Assembly: GCF_008107685.1 (NCBI RefSeq)
Contig: NZ_VIRF01000060.1
Coordinates: 28,498-92,497 of the forward strand
Direction of reading: 5' to 3'
From: Novosphingobium sp. BW1
GTDB lineage: Bacteria > Pseudomonadota > Alphaproteobacteria > Sphingomonadales > Sphingomonadaceae
Length of the DNA: 64,000 nucleotides
This document shows positions 43,658-52,613 of the stretch, one piece after another (within the stretch, counting starts at the first letter, position 1; every line of letters begins with the position of its first letter). Both the position numbers and the translations under genes were made by a program. Below the pieces are notes generated by a model, which was given only the letters and a program-made list of their open reading frames with translations, searched no databases and had not been told where the DNA came from.

Positions 43658-44950
43658 ATGGACCATTCGCGATCCGCGAAGGGAGAGGCGCGCGCGCGCG
43701 CTGCGAAGGCGCCCGAAGACGACGCGCCGGTCGATGTGGCCGTGCTGGGGGCGGGCGTCGTGGGCATGTGCACGGCCTATGCGCTGGCGCGGCGCGGGCT
43801 TCGCGTGGTTTTGGTCGAGCGTGCAGGCGAGCCGGGGCGGGGAACCTCCTTTGCCAATGGCGCGCAGCTCAGCTTTGCCTATGCCGACGCGCTCGCTCAG
43901 CCTTCGCTCTGGCGCAAGATGCCGGGCATGCTGGCCGATCTTGACCCTGCGTTTCGCGTGCGCCCCTCGTTCGATCCCGAGTTCCTGCGCTGGGGTCTCG
44001 CGTTCCTGCGCAATTGCACCGGCGCGCGGTTTTCCCAGAAGACCTGGGCGGCGCTGGAGCTGGGCGTGGAATCACAGGTCGCCCTTGCGGATATGTGCGC
44101 GCACCATCCCTTTGCCTTCGATCATGCGCGTCCCGGCAAGATGCACCTCTTCCGTGACGACGCGGCGCTGGCGCGCGCCGAAGAGGTGTCGCAGATGAAG
44201 CGCGAGGCTGGCTTTGAACAGCATGTCGTCGGGGCCGCGCAGGCCCGGGAGATCGAGCCCGCGCTCACCGAGGCGGGGCACTTCGTCGGCGCGCTCTGGA
44301 CGCCGGAGGAGGAAGTAGGAGATCCCTATCTCTTTTGCCGTGGCCTTCTGAGGGTGCTGAGGCGCGACTACGGCGTTATCGCGCAATTCGATTTTGCCGC
44401 CGGTGCGCCGCTGATTACCCCAGACAGCGTGACGATCCCCGAAAGGGGCTCACTGCGAACCGTCCGGGCGCGCCGCATGGTGGTATGCCTGGGCATTGAT
44501 GCGCCCGCCTATCTTGCCCCGCTCGGCATTCGTGCGGCGATACAGCCCATGAAGGGCTACAGCTTTGCGGCCCCGCTCGGTGCGCATGCCCCGCACGTCA
44601 GCCTCACCGATACCGCGCGCAAGATCGTGTTCTGCCGTCTGGGCAAGACCATGCGGATTGCCGGGTTGGCCGAGCTCGGCGTGCACGACACGGCGGTCGA
44701 TCCGGCGCGGCTGCGGGCGCTCGTGGAGGGCGCACGCGCTGGCTTGCCGCATGCAGCGCGCTACGATGAGGCCAAAGATGGCTGGGCAGGCCTGCGCCCG
44801 ATGCGCCCGGACAGCGTACCCGAAGTGCGGCGCGCAAGCGAGCGGATCTTCCTCAATATCGGGCACGGTATGCTGGGCTGGACCTTCGCGGCGGGCTGCG
44901 GCGAGCGCGTTGCCCAGCAGGTGCTGGCCGCCGACTGCGAGCTACATTGA
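43658..44950 (+). CDS. dadA: FAD-dependent D-amino acid dehydrogenase
   Basis: 430 residues; GAGGAACGAG precedes the ATG. FAD-binding motif VAVLGAGVVGMCTAYALARR follows an unusually long, charged 20-residue leader. GTSFANGAQLSFAYADA is the DadA substrate-loop pattern, and NIGHGMLGWTFAAGCGERVA the C-terminal FAD contact. Oxidises D-amino acids to 2-keto acids and ammonia, passing electrons to the respiratory chain. Lies between the deacylase and RidA genes. Confidence 0.92.
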   Translation: MDHSRSAKGEARARAAKAPEDDAPVDVAVLGAGVVGMCTAYALARRGLRVVLVERAGEPGRGTSFANGAQLSFAYADALAQPSLWRKMPGMLADLDPAFRVRPSFDPEFLRWGLAFLRNCTGARFSQKTWAALELGVESQVALADMCAHHPFAFDHARPGKMHLFRDDAALARAEEVSQMKREAGFEQHVVGAAQAREIEPALTEAGHFVGALWTPEEEVGDPYLFCRGLLRVLRRDYGVIAQFDFAAGAPLITPDSVTIPERGSLRTVRARRMVVCLGIDAPAYLAPLGIRAAIQPMKGYSFAAPLGAHAPHVSLTDTARKIVFCRLGKTMRIAGLAELGVHDTAVDPARLRALVEGARAGLPHAARYDEAKDGWAGLRPMRPDSVPEVRRASERIFLNIGHGMLGWTFAAGCGERVAQQVLAADCELH

Positions 44951-44966
44951 AAGAAGGACTTTTCCC

Positions 44967-45314
44967 ATGACCACGCCGACACGTCCCCCGCTCAGCCGCT
45001 TTCGCCGCGCGGGCGATTTTGTCTTCACCTCGGGCCAACTTCCACGCGGCGCCGATGGCGCGATTGTCCTCGGGGACATCACCGTCCAGACGCGCCAGGC
45101 GCTGGCGAACCTGGAGGCTGTGCTCGCCGAGGCAGGGGCCCGGCTCGACCAGGTCGTGAAGGTGACCGCCTGGCTGACCGACACGGCGCACATGGCTGGC
45201 TTCAACGCGGTCTACCGCGAGGTCTTTGGTGAACTCTTTCCCGCCCGATCCACGGTAATCTCCGGGCTTGTCGCCGGGGACGTTGAGATCGAGGCGGTGG
45301 CCTGCCTGGCGTGA
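44967..45314 (+). CDS. ridA: RidA family reactive-intermediate deaminase
   Basis: 115 residues; AAGAAGGA lies upstream. GDFVFTSGQLPRGADG and LDQVVKVTAWLTD match RidA/YjgF; the catalytic-type Arg is in FPARSTVISG. It hydrolyses the imines released by PLP enzymes or by D-amino acid dehydrogenase, a logical last gene of the operon. A strong terminator follows. Confidence 0.93.
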   Translation: MTTPTRPPLSRFRRAGDFVFTSGQLPRGADGAIVLGDITVQTRQALANLEAVLAEAGARLDQVVKVTAWLTDTAHMAGFNAVYREVFGELFPARSTVISGLVAGDVEIEAVACLA

Positions 45315-45349
45315 CCCCACCCACCCCCAGACCGGGCAGGTCATAGAGA

Positions 45350-45389
45350 AGAGGCGCTGCGTCCATGGGGATGCAGCGCCTCTTTTTTT
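45350..45389 (+). terminator. Rho-independent terminator of D-amino acid operon
   Basis: AGAGGCGCTGC (45350-45360) pairs perfectly with GCAGCGCCTCT (45373-45383) around a 12-base loop, followed by a run of T. It lies between ridA and the convergent symporter gene. Confidence 0.9.
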
Positions 45390-45454
45390 GAAGGAAAATT
45401 AAGAGAGAAGATCCGAGGGCCAACGTCCACTTTGCAGATCCGCTGCCTTTTTCC

Positions 45455-46693
45455 TCAGACGTCGTCGGCCGAGATGTATTCCTCGACATCGATCTCGCCC
45501 GCCATGCGGCCGACCGCGACCGCAACGGTGGCATCCCCGGTGACGTTGGTCATCGTGCGCGCCATGTCGAGAAGATGGTTGATCCCCGCGACGAAGGCGA
45601 TGGTCTCTAGCGGCACGCCGATGGAGGAAAGGACAAGGCTCATCATCACGAGGCCCGAGCCGGGTACGCCCGCCGCGCCGATCGCGCCCAGCGTGGAGGT
45701 GAGGGCGATCATCACGTAGGAGAACCAGCTCAGTTCGATACCATAGGCCTGCGCGCCGAACAGCGCGATGACGCCCAGGTACATCGCGGTGCCGTTCATG
45801 TTGATCGTCGCCCCAAGCGCCACGGTGAAGCTTGCGATGGAGTTGGAAACGCCCAGGTTCCGCTCGACGCAGCGCAGCGTGACGGGGAGCGCGGCGTTGG
45901 ACGATGCGGTCGAGAACGCGACGGCCTGCGCATCGATGATGCCGCGGTAGAAATCGCGCACGGGGAGGCGCGCGATGCCCTTGAGGATCAGCGGGTAGAC
46001 GATGCCCAGGATGATCGCGCAGCCCAGGTAATTGAGCCCGACCAGCTTGGAGAGCGGCACCAGCGCCTCGAAGCCGAAGGTCCCTGCAACCCAGGCGATG
46101 AGCGCAAAGACGCCCAGCGGCGTCAGCTCCATCACGAAGATGGTCATGTTCTGCATAACGACAGAGCCCGCGTTCATCGCCCGCGCGAGGGGTTTGCCCT
46201 CTTCGCCCGAGACAAGGATGGCCATGCCGAAGAGCACCGAGAAGACGATGACGGGCAGGATCGAGCCCTGCGCCATGGCCATGATTGGGTTCTCCGGAAC
46301 AAGCCCCACGATCATCGCGATGAGCGACTGGTCGGGCGCTTCGGGCACCGCGCTGCCTGCGGGAAGGGCAATGGACAGCCCCTCACCCGGCTGGGCGAAT
46401 GTGGCTAGACCCATGCCCAGCGTGACCGAGATGAGCGCTGTGCTCATGAACAGCAGGAGCGCGCGTCCGCCCACCTTCCCAAGGCGCCCGATGTCGCCCA
46501 CCGCGGTGATCCCGGAGACCAGCGAGAAGAAGATGAGCGGCACCACCAGCATCTTGATCGCGCGGATGAAGAGGTCGCCGATCCAGCGGATCGCGTTCGC
46601 CTGCTCGCCCAGCACAAGGCCTGCCGCGATGCCCAGGACAAGGGCGGCAAGGACTCGTTTCCAGAGCGGCATCTTGAACCAGGCTTTCAGCAT
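45455..46693 (-). CDS. Dicarboxylate/amino acid:cation symporter (DAACS)
   Basis: 412 residues from MLKAWFKMPLWKRVLAALVL; an upstream ATG at 46870 has no family match. Eight or more membrane segments and re-entrant-loop motifs (TASSNAALPVTLRC, near GATINMNGTAMY and GVPGSGLVM) are those of GltP/DctA carriers. Probably imports an amino acid or dicarboxylate released by the neighbouring loci. Convergent to the D-amino acid operon. Confidence 0.93.
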   Translation of the reverse strand: MLKAWFKMPLWKRVLAALVLGIAAGLVLGEQANAIRWIGDLFIRAIKMLVVPLIFFSLVSGITAVGDIGRLGKVGGRALLLFMSTALISVTLGMGLATFAQPGEGLSIALPAGSAVPEAPDQSLIAMIVGLVPENPIMAMAQGSILPVIVFSVLFGMAILVSGEEGKPLARAMNAGSVVMQNMTIFVMELTPLGVFALIAWVAGTFGFEALVPLSKLVGLNYLGCAIILGIVYPLILKGIARLPVRDFYRGIIDAQAVAFSTASSNAALPVTLRCVERNLGVSNSIASFTVALGATINMNGTAMYLGVIALFGAQAYGIELSWFSYVMIALTSTLGAIGAAGVPGSGLVMMSLVLSSIGVPLETIAFVAGINHLLDMARTMTNVTGDATVAVAVGRMAGEIDVEEYISADDV

Positions 46694-46845
46694 CGGGCGG
46701 TGACATCCTTGTGGATCTGCAGGAGGGGAACAAGTGAAGGGGATACCAGAAGGTGGCAAAGCCCGTCCTGCCAAGACTTGGGCAGCCCATAACCCATGTC
46801 TATCAACGCCTTTCTGCGCGCGGAGCGACGGCACTCGGACGCAAC

Positions 46846-46879
46846 AGGCCCCGCATGTCGGATGGGACATGCGGGGCCT
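46846..46879. terminator. Strong hairpin downstream of TonB receptor
   Basis: AGGCCCCGCATGTC pairs perfectly with GACATGCGGGGCCT (14 bp, 6-base loop), 40 bases after the TonB receptor stop (gene on minus strand). No clear T run on the minus side, so it may end transcription imperfectly or stabilise the mRNA end. Confidence 0.6.
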
Positions 46880-46918
46880 GGCGTTGGATAGGTGTGGGGG
46901 GCGGCGGAAGGGCCCCGA

Positions 46919-49108
46919 TCAGTAGTCGATACTGAAGCGCACGCCGTAGCTGACCGGACGCGCGGGCTGGGCGATGTCCGCGCTGGTGAAGTAGTTGCGG
47001 GTAAGGTCGTACTCTTCGTTGAAGATGTTGCGACCCCACAGGCTGAGCGTCCAGGGCCCGTTGGTCGGCGTCAGCTGCACCTCGGCGTTGACCACGAAGT
47101 AGGCCGCGATGTCGAAAGTCTCGCCCAGCCACGAGGGGTATTCCTCACGGAAGAAGTAGGTCGCCGATGGGGTCAGCGTGTAATCGCCCATCGGGATCGC
47201 GTAGCGCATCGAGCCGCCCAGCGAGAGGTTGGGGAAGGGGATGTCGGTGTGGGCGCGGTCGGTGTAGACGGCTTCGCCCACCGCGTTCGACGCGGGCACG
47301 TCGAGATCGAAGAACTCGAGGTAGCGCCCCTTTTTGTAGCCCACGTACTGCGTGAGCGTGACGCCTTCGATGGGGGTGATGACCACTTCCAGTTCGGTTC
47401 CCCAGATGCTCGACTTGGGCGCGTTGGCGAAGCGTCCGACCGCGCCATTGTCGCCCCAGACCGCCGAAAGCACCTGCTGGTCGCGGTAGTCGTAATAGAA
47501 GAACGAGCCGTTGATCTGGAAGGTGCGCGAGGGATTGGCCTTGAAGCCGACTTCGTAGGCGTAGAGCGTTTCGGGCGCGAAGGGCTCGATGCCGCTCTCG
47601 TTGCCGGTGTTATAGGTGGTGAAACCACCCGACTTGGTGCCCTTGCTGGCCGAGGCGTAGAGCAGGAGGTCGTCGCTTGGCGTGAATTCGAACGCGAGCT
47701 TGCCGGTCAGCGGCTTCATCGAGGTGGCAACGTCGGTCGGCGGGAGGGCCTGCGCGCCGCCGAAGGCCGAGCCGAAGCCCTGAAGCTGGCGCTTCTCGTA
47801 CTCGTAGCGCAGCCCGGCAATGGCCTTGAAGCGCGGCGAGAAGGCGTATTCGAGCTGGCCGAAGCCGCTGATGGATTCCACCTTCTGCGCATAGTTCACA
47901 CGGGCATACGTGCCATAGACATCAACGAAGTCGGAGTAGTAGCGCTCGTCGAGGTTCTGCTGCGAGTAATAGGCGCCCACTACCCATGTCAGCGGACCGG
48001 GCTGCGAATTGCCGAGGCGGACTTCCTGCGCGAACACGTCGACATCGCTACCGAAGAAGGTGTCCGCCTCGACCGAGGCTGAGCTGTCCCAGTCGCCGAA
48101 CTGTTCGCGGTGAAGCCAGTCGTAGGCGGTGACGCTGGTCAGCGTGACGCTGCCGAAGTCGTAGGAGAGATTGCCCGAAACGCCCCAGGTCTCGTTGTCG
48201 ACGCCCGGCACGTCGCCCACTGAAAGCTCGGTGTCGGCCAAGAGCTGGGGCGAGAGACCCCAGCCGGTCGCGAAGCGGTCGGTGTCGGCGGGAATGACAG
48301 GGCCGCTACCGGCGCGCGTGGGCAGGTCATTGAGGAGGTAGAGGCCGATGGCGTCCGACTTGTCGCGCCCGTAGTGAAAGTCGAGCAGCCCGGAAAAGCC
48401 GCTGCCCACCGGCTCGATCGCGAGCAGCGCGCGGCCCGCCCAGCGGTTGGCATCGCCGATCTCTTCGCCGGTATCGCGATTGTACTGGTAGGCCCCGCCC
48501 TGCTGAGTTGCACCCGAGACGCGCAGGTTGATGCCCTCCGTGAGCGGACCCGAGACGTGGGCCTCGCCGCGCAGCGCATCGAAGCGGCCATATTCGACCA
48601 TCCCGCCTGCGGTGAACTGGTCGGTCGGCTTGTTGGTGGTAAAGTTGACCGCGCCGCCCGTGGTGTTACGTCCGTAGAGCGTGCCCTGAGGCCCGCGCAG
48701 AACCTCGACCCTCGCAACGTCGAAGATGAGCCCCTGTGTCATCACCGGCACCGGGTAGGCAACTTCGTTGACGTAGACCCCGACGGTGGGCGAGTTGTTC
48801 GAGGCGTAGTCCTGAAAGCCCACGCCGCGCAGGCGAAACTGCGCTGCGCCGCCTCCGAAGGCGGGCTCGATCTCGAGGCTGGGCGTTGCGTCCTGCAGCT
48901 GGTTGACGTTGGTGACGCCGCGCTGCTCCAGTTCATCACTGCCGATGACGCTGAGCGCAATGCCTACGTCCTGTGCGTTTTGTTCACGCCGCTGCGCGGT
49001 CACGACAATGCTGCCGTCCTCGTTCTCGGATACCTGTGCATAGGCGGGCGCGCAGAGCGTGGCAGCCACGATCGCGCCGATTGCCGTCCGACCCAAATAC
49101 GTATTCAT
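46919..49108 (-). CDS. TonB-dependent receptor (amine/beta-amino acid locus)
   Basis: 729 residues, signal peptide GRTAIGAIVAATLCAPAYAQ, TonB-box region GSIVVTAQRREQNAQDVGIA, plug with RVEVLRGPQGTLYGRNTTGG, and a barrel ending in GVRFSIDY. AAGGGAG precedes the ATG. It lies 127 bases after the transaminase stop, both on the minus strand. Likely outer-membrane uptake of the compound degraded by the amine dehydrogenase locus. Confidence 0.93.
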   Translation of the reverse strand: MNTYLGRTAIGAIVAATLCAPAYAQVSENEDGSIVVTAQRREQNAQDVGIALSVIGSDELEQRGVTNVNQLQDATPSLEIEPAFGGGAAQFRLRGVGFQDYASNNSPTVGVYVNEVAYPVPVMTQGLIFDVARVEVLRGPQGTLYGRNTTGGAVNFTTNKPTDQFTAGGMVEYGRFDALRGEAHVSGPLTEGINLRVSGATQQGGAYQYNRDTGEEIGDANRWAGRALLAIEPVGSGFSGLLDFHYGRDKSDAIGLYLLNDLPTRAGSGPVIPADTDRFATGWGLSPQLLADTELSVGDVPGVDNETWGVSGNLSYDFGSVTLTSVTAYDWLHREQFGDWDSSASVEADTFFGSDVDVFAQEVRLGNSQPGPLTWVVGAYYSQQNLDERYYSDFVDVYGTYARVNYAQKVESISGFGQLEYAFSPRFKAIAGLRYEYEKRQLQGFGSAFGGAQALPPTDVATSMKPLTGKLAFEFTPSDDLLLYASASKGTKSGGFTTYNTGNESGIEPFAPETLYAYEVGFKANPSRTFQINGSFFYYDYRDQQVLSAVWGDNGAVGRFANAPKSSIWGTELEVVITPIEGVTLTQYVGYKKGRYLEFFDLDVPASNAVGEAVYTDRAHTDIPFPNLSLGGSMRYAIPMGDYTLTPSATYFFREEYPSWLGETFDIAAYFVVNAEVQLTPTNGPWTLSLWGRNIFNEEYDLTRNYFTSADIAQPARPVSYGVRFSIDY

Positions 49109-49235
49109 GTCAGCTCCCTTGTATTTGGTGAACGCATGATTGCGTTTCCCCCCCGTTTCAGGCCTCTCCCAAGGACCTTCGACCGCACCCCTCTATTCCG
49201 CGGTCGGACGCCATAGTGGTGTTTTCGCTTTTCTA

Positions 49236-50537
49236 TCAGTGAATTTTCGCCAGCGTGTCGGCGATGGTAACCGCGATCCGTTCGAAGTGATCGGGCGAGG
49301 CGATGAGCGGCGGCGACAGCGCGACGATGTCGCCTGTCACACGGATCAGGACACCGGCATCGAAGCAGGCGTGGAACAGCTCCATCGCGCGCCCGCCGGG
49401 GGCGCCCTCGCGTGGGGCCAGTTCGATCCCGGCCACCAGCCCCAGGTTGCGCACGTCGATGACGTGGCGCGCATCGGCCAGGGCGTGGACGATGTCCTCG
49501 AAGATGCTTTCGAGGGAGGCGGCGCGCTCGAACAGGCCTTCGCCCTCGTAGACATCGAGCGAGGCAAGCGCGGCTGCCGCGGCCAGCGGATGGCCCGAAT
49601 AGGTGTAGCCGTGGAAGAATTCGATTCCCGGTACCGAGGCCTGGGTGACAGCGTCGTAGATGTCCTGGCGCACGGCGGTGCAGCCCATCGGAACGGCCCC
49701 GTTGGTGAGGCCCTTGGCCGTGGTGACGATGTCGGGCGTGACGGCGAAGCGCTGCGAGGCCGTGGCCGCCCCCAGGCGCCCGAAGCCGGTGATCACCTCG
49801 TCGAAGATGAGGAGGATGCCGTGCTCCTGCGTGATCTCTCGCAGGCGTTCGAGATAGCCTTTTGGGGGCACGAGCACCCCGGCAGATCCCGACATCGGCT
49901 CAACCATGACCGCCGCGATAGTCTCGGCGCCGAACTCCTCGATGAAGCCGAGCAGTTCGTCAGCGAGGTCTGCGCCGGTGTCCGGTTGGCCGCGCGTGAA
50001 GGCGTTGTTCGCGATGTCGAGCGTCGCCGAGAGGTGGCTGAACCCGGGCAACAGCGGAAAGCCGCGCGTGTTGTTGGGCAGGCCGCCCACCGAAATGCCG
50101 CCAAAACCAACGCCGTGGTAACCGCGCTGGCGCCCGATGATGCGCTTGCGTGCCGGTTCGCCGCGGGCCTCATGGTAGGCGTAGGCGATTTTGAGAGCTG
50201 TATCGCCGGCCTCGGAGCCCGAGTTTCCGAAGAAGAAGCGGTTGATGCCGCGGGGAAAGATTGTCTCCAGCCGCTGCGCCAATTCGAATACCTTGGGGTG
50301 GCCGAGCTGGAAGGTCGGCGCAAAGTCAAGTTCCTCGGCCTGTTTGCGGATGGCGGCGACGATCGGGCCACGGGCGTGCCCGGCATTGACGCACCACAGC
50401 CCCGAGGTGCCGTCGAGAATCTCGTTTCCTTGCACATCGCGGTAATGGCAACCGCTGGCCGAAGCGAGCAGCCGCGGGGTTGCCTTGAATCCGCGGTTGT
50501 CGGTGAAGGGCATCCAGAAATTCGCGAGGTCATCCAC
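49236..50537 (-). CDS. Class III transaminase, omega-amino acid/beta-alanine:pyruvate type
   Basis: 433 residues from a GTG at 50537. FWMPFTDNRGFKATPRLL, GTSGLWCVNAGHAR and QRGYHGVGFGGISVGG follow Pseudomonas beta-alanine:pyruvate (omega-amino acid) transaminase closely. D246 (FDEVITGFGR) contacts the PLP ring and K275 (TTAKGLTNGAVPMG) binds PLP. It would turn beta-alanine into malonate semialdehyde, the substrate for the mmsA product encoded at 57843. Its promoter carries GACAAGTCTAT and inverted copies, shared with the mauB promoter, so both are probably controlled by the PuuR-like regulator. Confidence 0.9.
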   Translation of the reverse strand: MDDLANFWMPFTDNRGFKATPRLLASASGCHYRDVQGNEILDGTSGLWCVNAGHARGPIVAAIRKQAEELDFAPTFQLGHPKVFELAQRLETIFPRGINRFFFGNSGSEAGDTALKIAYAYHEARGEPARKRIIGRQRGYHGVGFGGISVGGLPNNTRGFPLLPGFSHLSATLDIANNAFTRGQPDTGADLADELLGFIEEFGAETIAAVMVEPMSGSAGVLVPPKGYLERLREITQEHGILLIFDEVITGFGRLGAATASQRFAVTPDIVTTAKGLTNGAVPMGCTAVRQDIYDAVTQASVPGIEFFHGYTYSGHPLAAAAALASLDVYEGEGLFERAASLESIFEDIVHALADARHVIDVRNLGLVAGIELAPREGAPGGRAMELFHACFDAGVLIRVTGDIVALSPPLIASPDHFERIAVTIADTLAKIH

Positions 50538-50596
50538 AGAACTGGCATCCTATGCTTCAGCAATCGATGACAGAGTGATGGCAATTGCGGCACTGC

Positions 50597-50656
50597 GACA
50601 AGTCTATTTCTTGCGTTGCAAAAAACATGCGGCAATGCACCGCAAAATAGACTTTT
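50597..50656. promoter_or_regulatory. Amine-regulon operator region 1
   Basis: AAGTCTATTT (50600-50609) and AAATAGACTT (50645-50654) form inverted arms around TTGCAAAAAACA (50616-50627). GACAAGTCTAT and TGCAAAAAACA both recur before mauB (51334 and 51386). It lies between the transaminase start and the regulator end, on a stretch noticeably richer in A/T. Confidence 0.55.
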
Positions 50657-50712
50657 CTGCAATTTGGCGATCAGCATATTGAGCAAGTTGCAGTACGCCT
50701 TGCATCTTTTTT

Positions 50713-51258
50713 CTAGAAGCTGGGCGGGGTGCAGGCGCTCACCACGATGCACGGTTCCTTGCCCGTATTGCGGAAGCGATGGGGCAACTGGCTGGAGAAG
50801 AGATAGGCATCGCCCACCTGCAGAACGCGGGTCTCCTCAGCGACCGTCACTTCCAGTTTGCCCGAGATGATGACACCCGCTTCCTCGCCTTCATGAGTGA
50901 GCATCACCCGCCCGCTTTCCGAGCCCGGCTGGTAGGTTTCGTAGAGCATCTGGATCGAGGAGCTGCCGCTCCGGCCCACCTGGCGATAGCTGACGCCACC
51001 GCGCCCGATTTCCGAAAGATCGTTTCCTTTGAAAAAAATGCTTCGATCCTCGGTTACGTCGAGGTTGAAGAATTCACCCAGCGTCATGCCGATCGCATCG
51101 AGGATACGCTTGAGCGATCCGACCGAGGGGTTGGTGCGTCCGCCCTCGATCAGCGAGATCGTGCTGCTGGGTATGCCGGCCAGTTTGGCCAAGGCCCTCT
51201 GGCTGATGTCCTTGCGCTCGCGCACGGCGCGCAGGCGCACGCCTACTTCGTCCATCAT
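50713..51258 (-). CDS. PuuR-like XRE-cupin transcriptional regulator
   Basis: 181 residues. The N-terminal helix-turn-helix is ISQRALAKLAGIPSSTISLI; the C-terminal cupin carries THEGEEAGVIISGKLEV and LPHRFRNTGKEPCI. The blocks YETYQPGSESG, GEEAGVI and SACTPPSF line up with E. coli PuuR, the putrescine-sensing repressor. It lies between the transaminase and mau genes, with shared candidate operators on both sides. Amine or amino-acid sensing is a reasonable inference. Confidence 0.9.
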   Translation of the reverse strand: MMDEVGVRLRAVRERKDISQRALAKLAGIPSSTISLIEGGRTNPSVGSLKRILDAIGMTLGEFFNLDVTEDRSIFFKGNDLSEIGRGGVSYRQVGRSGSSSIQMLYETYQPGSESGRVMLTHEGEEAGVIISGKLEVTVAEETRVLQVGDAYLFSSQLPHRFRNTGKEPCIVVSACTPPSF

Positions 51259-51320
51259 ATAAGGTAACTCCCTGTTCCAGGGGCGCTGGCCTTATCTGTT
51301 CTGGTGTGGCCCCAGTCGTT

Positions 51321-51396
51321 TTGTCCGGAATGGGACAAGTCTATGTGACGGTTTGAGGATGATCAATATTTCATATGGGTTGCAGTGCAAAAAACA
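51321..51396. promoter_or_regulatory. Amine-regulon operator region 2 (before mauB)
   Basis: TTGTCC (51321-51326) and GGACAA (51333-51338) are perfect arms six bases apart; GACAAGTCTAT (51334-51344) and TGCAAAAAACA (51386-51396) repeat the region at 50597. mauB starts at 51456. Confidence 0.55.
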
Positions 51397-51455
51397 GTCT
51401 TGTGACCTGACCGCCTTCGATGTGTACTCGCCGCATTCGCAGGAACGGGGGTTTC

Positions 51456-52613
51456 ATGCACATCAAGACATCACTTCGCCTTGCATCGGCCCTGTTGGCC
51501 CTTGCACTCCCGGGTGCGGCCATCGCGGCGCAAGGCCGATTGCCGCCGCCGCTCGAAGAGGAAGTCAGCGACGTGGCGGTCATGGGCGCGCCCGGGCCGC
51601 ACCGGCTGATGCTTGCGGGCGGCTTCGGTTCGGGCGGCGCGCAGATTCGCGACGGCGAAGACGGCAAGCTCTTGGGCACCGTGTCGCTCGGCGGCCTGGC
51701 CAACATTGCCTATTCGCCCGACCAGTCGCGTATCTATGTGGCCGAGACGATCTGGACCAAGGGCAACCGTGGAACACGCCAGGACATGATCAGTGTCTAC
51801 GATGGTCGCACGCTCAACCTCCAGGAAGAGATCAGTCTGCCGGGCCGGGTCTTCATGGTTCCGCGCCGCACCAACTTCTCGATCAGCACCGACGGCGCGC
51901 GCGCCTACATGTACAACTTCGATCCGTCGGCCTCGGTCAACGTGGTGGACCTTGCAAGCGGCGATGTACATGTGGTCGATATCCCCGGCTGCGCCCACGC
52001 CATGGCCTGGGGAAGGACCGGCTTCGCGGTCATCTGCGGCGACGGTTCGATTGGCTCGGTCGATACGGCCAAGGCGCTCGAGCTTACGCGCTCGGCCGCG
52101 TTCTTCGATGCGGAGAACGACCCCCTTTTCGAGGAAGCCGCGATCGATCCCCAGGCGGGCAAGGGGGTATTCCTGTCCTACACTGGAATCATCCACGAGG
52201 TGTCACTGGGCGATGCTGAGCAACTCGCCGCCTGGCCGATCCAGGAGGCTGCGGGGCTTGAACTTGCACGGCCTGACGACCTGCAGCTGGCCTGGCGTCC
52301 AGGCGGCGGTGTGGTTTCGGCCTGGCATCACGCCAGCAATCTCCTCTTCGTGCTGATGCACCCGGGCGAGCACTGGACGCAGAAGGAAAAGGGGACACAG
52401 CTCTGGGTGGTCGACCTGACTACGCGTGAAGTGGTGGAGCGCGTGCCGCTCAAGACGCCGGTGACCTCGGTCGAGGTCAGCCAGGATGCCGAGCCCCTGC
52501 TTTACCTCATCACCGAGGATGGTGGGCTGGAAGTCCTCAACGCGCTCGATCGTAGCGAGAAGACCTCGGTGAGCAACGTGGGATCGGTCGTGCCGGTCAC
52601 TCCGATGCCATGA
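51456..52613 (+). CDS. mauB: TTQ amine dehydrogenase large subunit
   Basis: 385 residues from MHIKTSLRLASAL, signal peptide ending AIAAQ; an upstream ATG at 51420 would lengthen it without a signal. Seven-bladed propeller repeats, with GGFGSGGAQIRDGEDGKLLG, IYVAETIWTKGNRGTRQDMI and FVLMHPGEHWTQKEKGTQLW, are diagnostic of methylamine/aromatic amine dehydrogenase heavy chains. Periplasmic. The gene order large subunit-mauE-mauD-small subunit follows. Sequence alone does not separate methylamine from aromatic or other amine specificity. Confidence 0.92.
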   Translation: MHIKTSLRLASALLALALPGAAIAAQGRLPPPLEEEVSDVAVMGAPGPHRLMLAGGFGSGGAQIRDGEDGKLLGTVSLGGLANIAYSPDQSRIYVAETIWTKGNRGTRQDMISVYDGRTLNLQEEISLPGRVFMVPRRTNFSISTDGARAYMYNFDPSASVNVVDLASGDVHVVDIPGCAHAMAWGRTGFAVICGDGSIGSVDTAKALELTRSAAFFDAENDPLFEEAAIDPQAGKGVFLSYTGIIHEVSLGDAEQLAAWPIQEAAGLELARPDDLQLAWRPGGGVVSAWHHASNLLFVLMHPGEHWTQKEKGTQLWVVDLTTREVVERVPLKTPVTSVEVSQDAEPLLYLITEDGGLEVLNALDRSEKTSVSNVGSVVPVTPMP

